Source: Flaveria trinervia (taxonomy: Eukaryota; Streptophyta; Magnoliopsida; Asterales; Asteraceae). From it: a stretch of 64,000 nt of DNA. A program made the translations under genes and the position numbers. The stretch covers positions 42,031,541-42,095,540 of the forward strand of contig CM046457.1 in assembly GCA_025506515.1 (NCBI GenBank). Direction: 5' to 3'. This document shows positions 60,809-64,000 of the stretch, piece after piece. The first letter of the stretch is position 1. Each line of letters begins with the position of its first letter. The notes beneath the pieces were generated by a model. It was not told the DNA's origin. It searched no databases and was given only the letters and a program-made list of their open reading frames with translations.

Positions 60809-62033
60809 TCAAAGTCCCATGGCACAGGTATGACCTTCATGCTTTGCCTTTTCTAGTAGCTTCGTAAGAGGATCCTCAATATTTTGATTTGTGTGAACTT
60901 TGCGAATACATATCTTTCCTTTCTCAACTTCATCTCGTATGTAGTTGAATCTCCGCTCAATGTGCCTAGTCTTTTGATGAGCACGAGGTTCCTTGATTTG
61001 AGCAATCGCACCCTCGTTATCACAAAAGGTCTCTAGGGGGTCCTGAATGGAAGGGACAACCCCTAGGTCGGCAATGAATTTCTTCAACCATGCAGCTTCT
61101 TGAGCTGCCAATGAGGCGGCGACGTATTCAGATTTTGTAGTTGATAAAGCCACCACATCTTGTTTAGAGCTCTTCCAAGAGATAGCTCCTCCATTTAAAA
61201 TGAAAATGTATCCCGATTATGATCGTGAATCATCACGATCGGTTTGAAAACTCGCATCCATGTAACCTTTTACAATGAGTTCCTCATCACCAGATCCATA
61301 GATTAGAAACATATCTTTAGTCCTCCTTAGGTACTTAAGTATGTTCTTAACAGCCATCCAATGACTGCTTCCAGGATTTTGCTGGTATCGGCTTGTCATG
61401 CTTAGGGCGCATGAAACGTCCGGCCGAGTGCATATCATTGCATACATGATGGATCCAATAGCATATGCGTATGGGATTGCCTTCATTTTATCTTGCTCAT
61501 CCTTTGAGTTTGGACATTGAGTCGTACTCAATATGTTCCTCTTTGAATAGGTACCGTACCTTTCTTAGAGTTCTCCATCTTGAACCTTTTCAATATCTTA
61601 TCAATGTATGCACTTTGATTTAAACCAATCAACCGCCTTGATCTATCCCTATAGATCTTTATTCCCAGAATATAGGCGGCCTCACCAAGATCCTTGATGG
61701 AAAAACAACTTCCAAGCCAGGTTTTTACACCTTCCAAGGTTGGAATGTCATTTCCAAATAGTAGTATGTCATCAACATACAATACTAGGAAAGTGATGAT
61801 GCTCCCACTAGATTTCTTAGATACACAAGCTTCATCAACGTTCTTGATGAATCCAAATTTAACTACTTCTTCATCAAAACGGTGATTCCAACTTCTCGAT
61901 GCTTGTTTCAATCCATAGATTGATTTCTTTAACTTGCATACTTTTTTAGAATGTTTTGGATCAACAAAACCTTCAGGCTGAACCATATAGACATCTTCCT
62001 TAAGAATCCATTTAGGAAAGCCGTTTTGACATC
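60809..62033 (-). pseudogene. H pol, C-terminal half: reverse transcriptase and RNase H
   Basis: Begins DVKTAFLNG at 62033, continuing EIWQM at 43392 across the A insertion. RT motifs: EDVYMVQPEGFVDP, KSIYGLKQASRSWNHRF, LYVDDILLFGND (catalytic YVDD, about 61770), GEAAYILGIKIYRD and STTQCP. RNase H: GYMDASFQTDRDDSRS, VALSTTKSEYVAASLAAQEA, HQKTRHIERRFNYIRDEV. Ends CAMGL at 60809. It has at least one frame change (about 61528) and a short gap near 61180; otherwise it is well preserved. Confidence 0.9.
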
Positions 62034-62038
62034 CATTT

Positions 62039-62945
62039 TGTTGGACCAAAAGAACCAATGAGCCAAGATCAGAAAACCTCTAAGTCCCACATGGAATCAC
62101 AACAACTGCTGAAAGACTCATCAGCAGTTTGACAAGTGCTGAAGACCTCAACAGCTGAAGATCAAGTGCTGAAGACTTCAACAGCTGAAGAACTAAAGTG
62201 CTGAAGTACAACAGCTAAAGAACACAAGTGCTGAAGCTGAAAGACCAAAGTACTGAAGTACAACAGCTGAAGAGTTTACAAGTGCTGAAGATCAACAACT
62301 GATGTACAAAGTCTGAAGACAAAGACTGAAGACATCAGCTGATGATATCTACTGAAGTCATCAGCTGATGAAACATCTGAAGGTCAAAGTCTGAAGATCA
62401 AGTACTGAAGCCTCAGTAGTTTGTCACAACTGCTGAAGGGTACTTCTTCAGTAGATGTGATATCAGTAGTTTTATATTTTTATGTTTCAGTAGTTTTGTA
62501 AAACGACTGAAGAGCTTGTTCTTCAGTCGTTGTAGTTTCAGTAGTTTTAATCAGTAGCTTTATATTCTGTACTTAACACTCTGTTATGTTCTCAGTAGTT
62601 GTGAACATTTCAGTAGTTTGTTAAGAGTTAGTTATTTTTGTATTAGATCTGCCAGTTGTCATTTTCCGTGATAACAGCAGTGATTGTTGCACTCTATATA
62701 AGGAGTGACAACCTATTGTAATAGGTAGAATGAATGGAATGAATAAGTGATGATTTGAATGATTTGATTAAGAACATTCCTTATCTATAAACATTCCTTG
62801 AATCAGAAATATATTCTCTCGCTATAACCGTATGTGCTCTTAATGCATACAAGCATCGACTTCTTGCTACAATTTGTCTAATTCCTGTTCGTATTCCGCT
62901 GCTTTAAACTCTAATACATCAAACTTGTGATCGCTGATCCTGTCA
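62039..62945 (+). repeat. A 5' LTR
   Basis: 907 bp, preceded by CATTT (62034-62038). Near-identical to 42478-43386. GCTGAAG word array 62100-62410, TATA box at 62694-62703. Confidence 0.93.
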
Positions 62946-62947
62946 AA

Positions 62948-62959
62948 TGGTATCAGAGC
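62948..62959 (+). other. A primer binding site
   Basis: TGGTATCAGAGC, two bases after the LTR; initiator tRNA-Met type. It sets A on the plus strand. Confidence 0.93.
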
Positions 62960-63178
62960 AGGTTAATCATTGATCGATCTAATAATTGATCATTGAAACT
63001 GCTATTCAAGATCTAAGTTTGATTGAATTAGCTTTTGTTTTGCAAGAAACGGTTATAGAGATTGAATTTTCTGTATTTCTGGTCATTCATCCTGAGATCT
63101 TTTCTTGGTTTTCATTGAGTTTGTTGTGGTCTGTGTAAAACTTTTAAAAGCTTGAATTAAATTGTTTTTGAACTGAAA

Positions 63179-64000
63179 ATGACCACTCCCTCCAATGATC
63201 CTCACAATACTGGTTCCTCAACCAAGCCACCAATGCTGGTTAGAAATGAGTATAACATATGGCAAAGACGAATGCTCCATCACCTGTCTGTTAACAGCAC
63301 AGGTTGTTGGACATCAGTGGTACATGGTTCACACAAGCCTATGGTGAATAACCCGGAAACCAATCAAATGGTTCCGAAGAGGAGGGAGCAATACTCAGAT
63401 GAGGATAAGAAGTTGCTTGAAATTGATGCAAAAGCCCATGGAATTCTGGCCATGGCACTGCCAAATGAAATCTATTCTGGGCTAATGCATCATGAAACTG
63501 CCCATGACCTCTGGAATGCCTTGAAAGAACAATTTGGAGGAACAGATGAGGTCTTGGAAAATAATAGAGAAATTCTTGCCCAACAATATGAGACATTCTC
63601 TCATAGAAAGGGTGAGACACTGACTCAACAATATGAGCGGTTCTCCTGTTTGATCTCTGAATTAAAAATGGTCAAACTTGAGTACACAAATATTCAGATG
63701 AATAACAGATTTCTCAGATCACTGCCTGAGAGATTGGACACATATACTATTGTCCTACGCTCCAGTGCAAGTTGGACAAACTATCTCTACCCAACTCCAT
63801 GGGAAACTGCTCACGTTTGAGAGAGAGATAGAACAGAAGAGAAAGCTGTCTTCATCTGGAAAGCTCACTGAAGACTTTGTACCAGGCAACACTGCCTTGG
63901 TGGGTCATGAGTCAGAATATGCTTCATCTGAATGCCAGTATGATGAGCATATTAATTCTCTTCAAGCACTTCTGATTCTGCATTTGTGAGTGTTGAGGGT
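63179..64000 (+). pseudogene. A gag, 5' portion (runs off the window)
   Basis: ATG 63179 (MTTPSNDPHNTGSST) lies 220 nt after the primer site. The gag core shows VRNEYNIWQRRMLHHLSVNS, IDAKAHGILAMALPNEIY, HDLWNALKEQFGG and NNRFLRSLPERLDTYTIVL. A frame change near 63755 moves the reading into LTFEREIEQKRKL and EDFVPGNTALVGHES, with a stop near 63987. The rest of gag and pol should lie to the right of 64000. Confidence 0.88.

Overview
This is plant nuclear DNA, almost certainly a eudicot and probably Asteraceae. That placement rests on recognising the retrotransposon families, including the long third ORF that composite-family genome annotations often label 'synaptobrevin/longin-like'; no search was run. 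I see no host gene, tRNA, rRNA or CRISPR. Nearly the whole window is a stack of nested, decayed LTR retrotransposons, mostly Ty1/copia and several of Sirevirus type, with two Ty3/gypsy pieces. The labels E0, E1, Z, B, Y, X, A, H and G are mine.

Left half (1-35307). The host is Y, a minus-strand copia element. Its 5' LTR is at 34475-35307 and its gag-pol survives in three pieces (31607-34389, 15793-16863, 1791-2455). Three plus-or-minus Sirevirus-type elements of one family sit inside it. E0 is plus strand with only its 3' end present (1-1790). E1 is plus strand (2456-15792) and has lost its 3' end together with part of Y. Z is minus strand and has both ends (16864-31601), with target duplication AATAA; removing it restores Y's protease motif exactly. 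Z has itself acquired a gypsy fragment (21529-24625) and a small U5-PBS fragment (25608-25741). The family layout is LTR, primer site, gag with two zinc knuckles, pol (protease, integrase, RT, RNase H), a long non-coding spacer, a large ORF3 in the env position, polypurine tract, LTR.

Middle (35308-36549). This AT-rich DNA without genes is the only clearly non-nested interval.

Right half (36550-64000). X is another minus-strand element of Y's LTR family. Its ORF3 is split by B (39920-57144, target duplication GAAAT), which is of the E1/Z family. X also holds G (a gypsy solo LTR, GATAG). G holds H (a minus-strand copia, CAGAT), and H holds A (a plus-strand copia, CATTT). The left halves of G, H and A lie at 58320-64000, but their right halves lie at 40102-50264, inside B and in reversed order. 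Reading frames of X and H continue perfectly across these distant joins. So the interval 40102-50844 is a displaced or duplicated copy of sequence expected beyond the right end, or a misassembly.

Regulatory architecture. In the E1/Z/B family every non-coding compartment carries an array of a degenerate inverted repeat of the form TCAGTCGCACGACTGA. Arrays stand directly upstream of the LTR TATA box and directly upstream of a second TATA box before ORF3. ORF3 appears to be a separate transcription unit, with a 5' non-coding exon, a roughly 550-nt intron with conserved splice sites in three copies, and a second short intron whose removal joins two coding segments in frame. X also has its own TATA box before ORF3, preceded by its own motif (CTTCGGAAG). 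A run of four small hairpins with covarying stems lies upstream of this unit in E1 and B. Together these suggest a compact, separately driven accessory gene in these plant retroelements.
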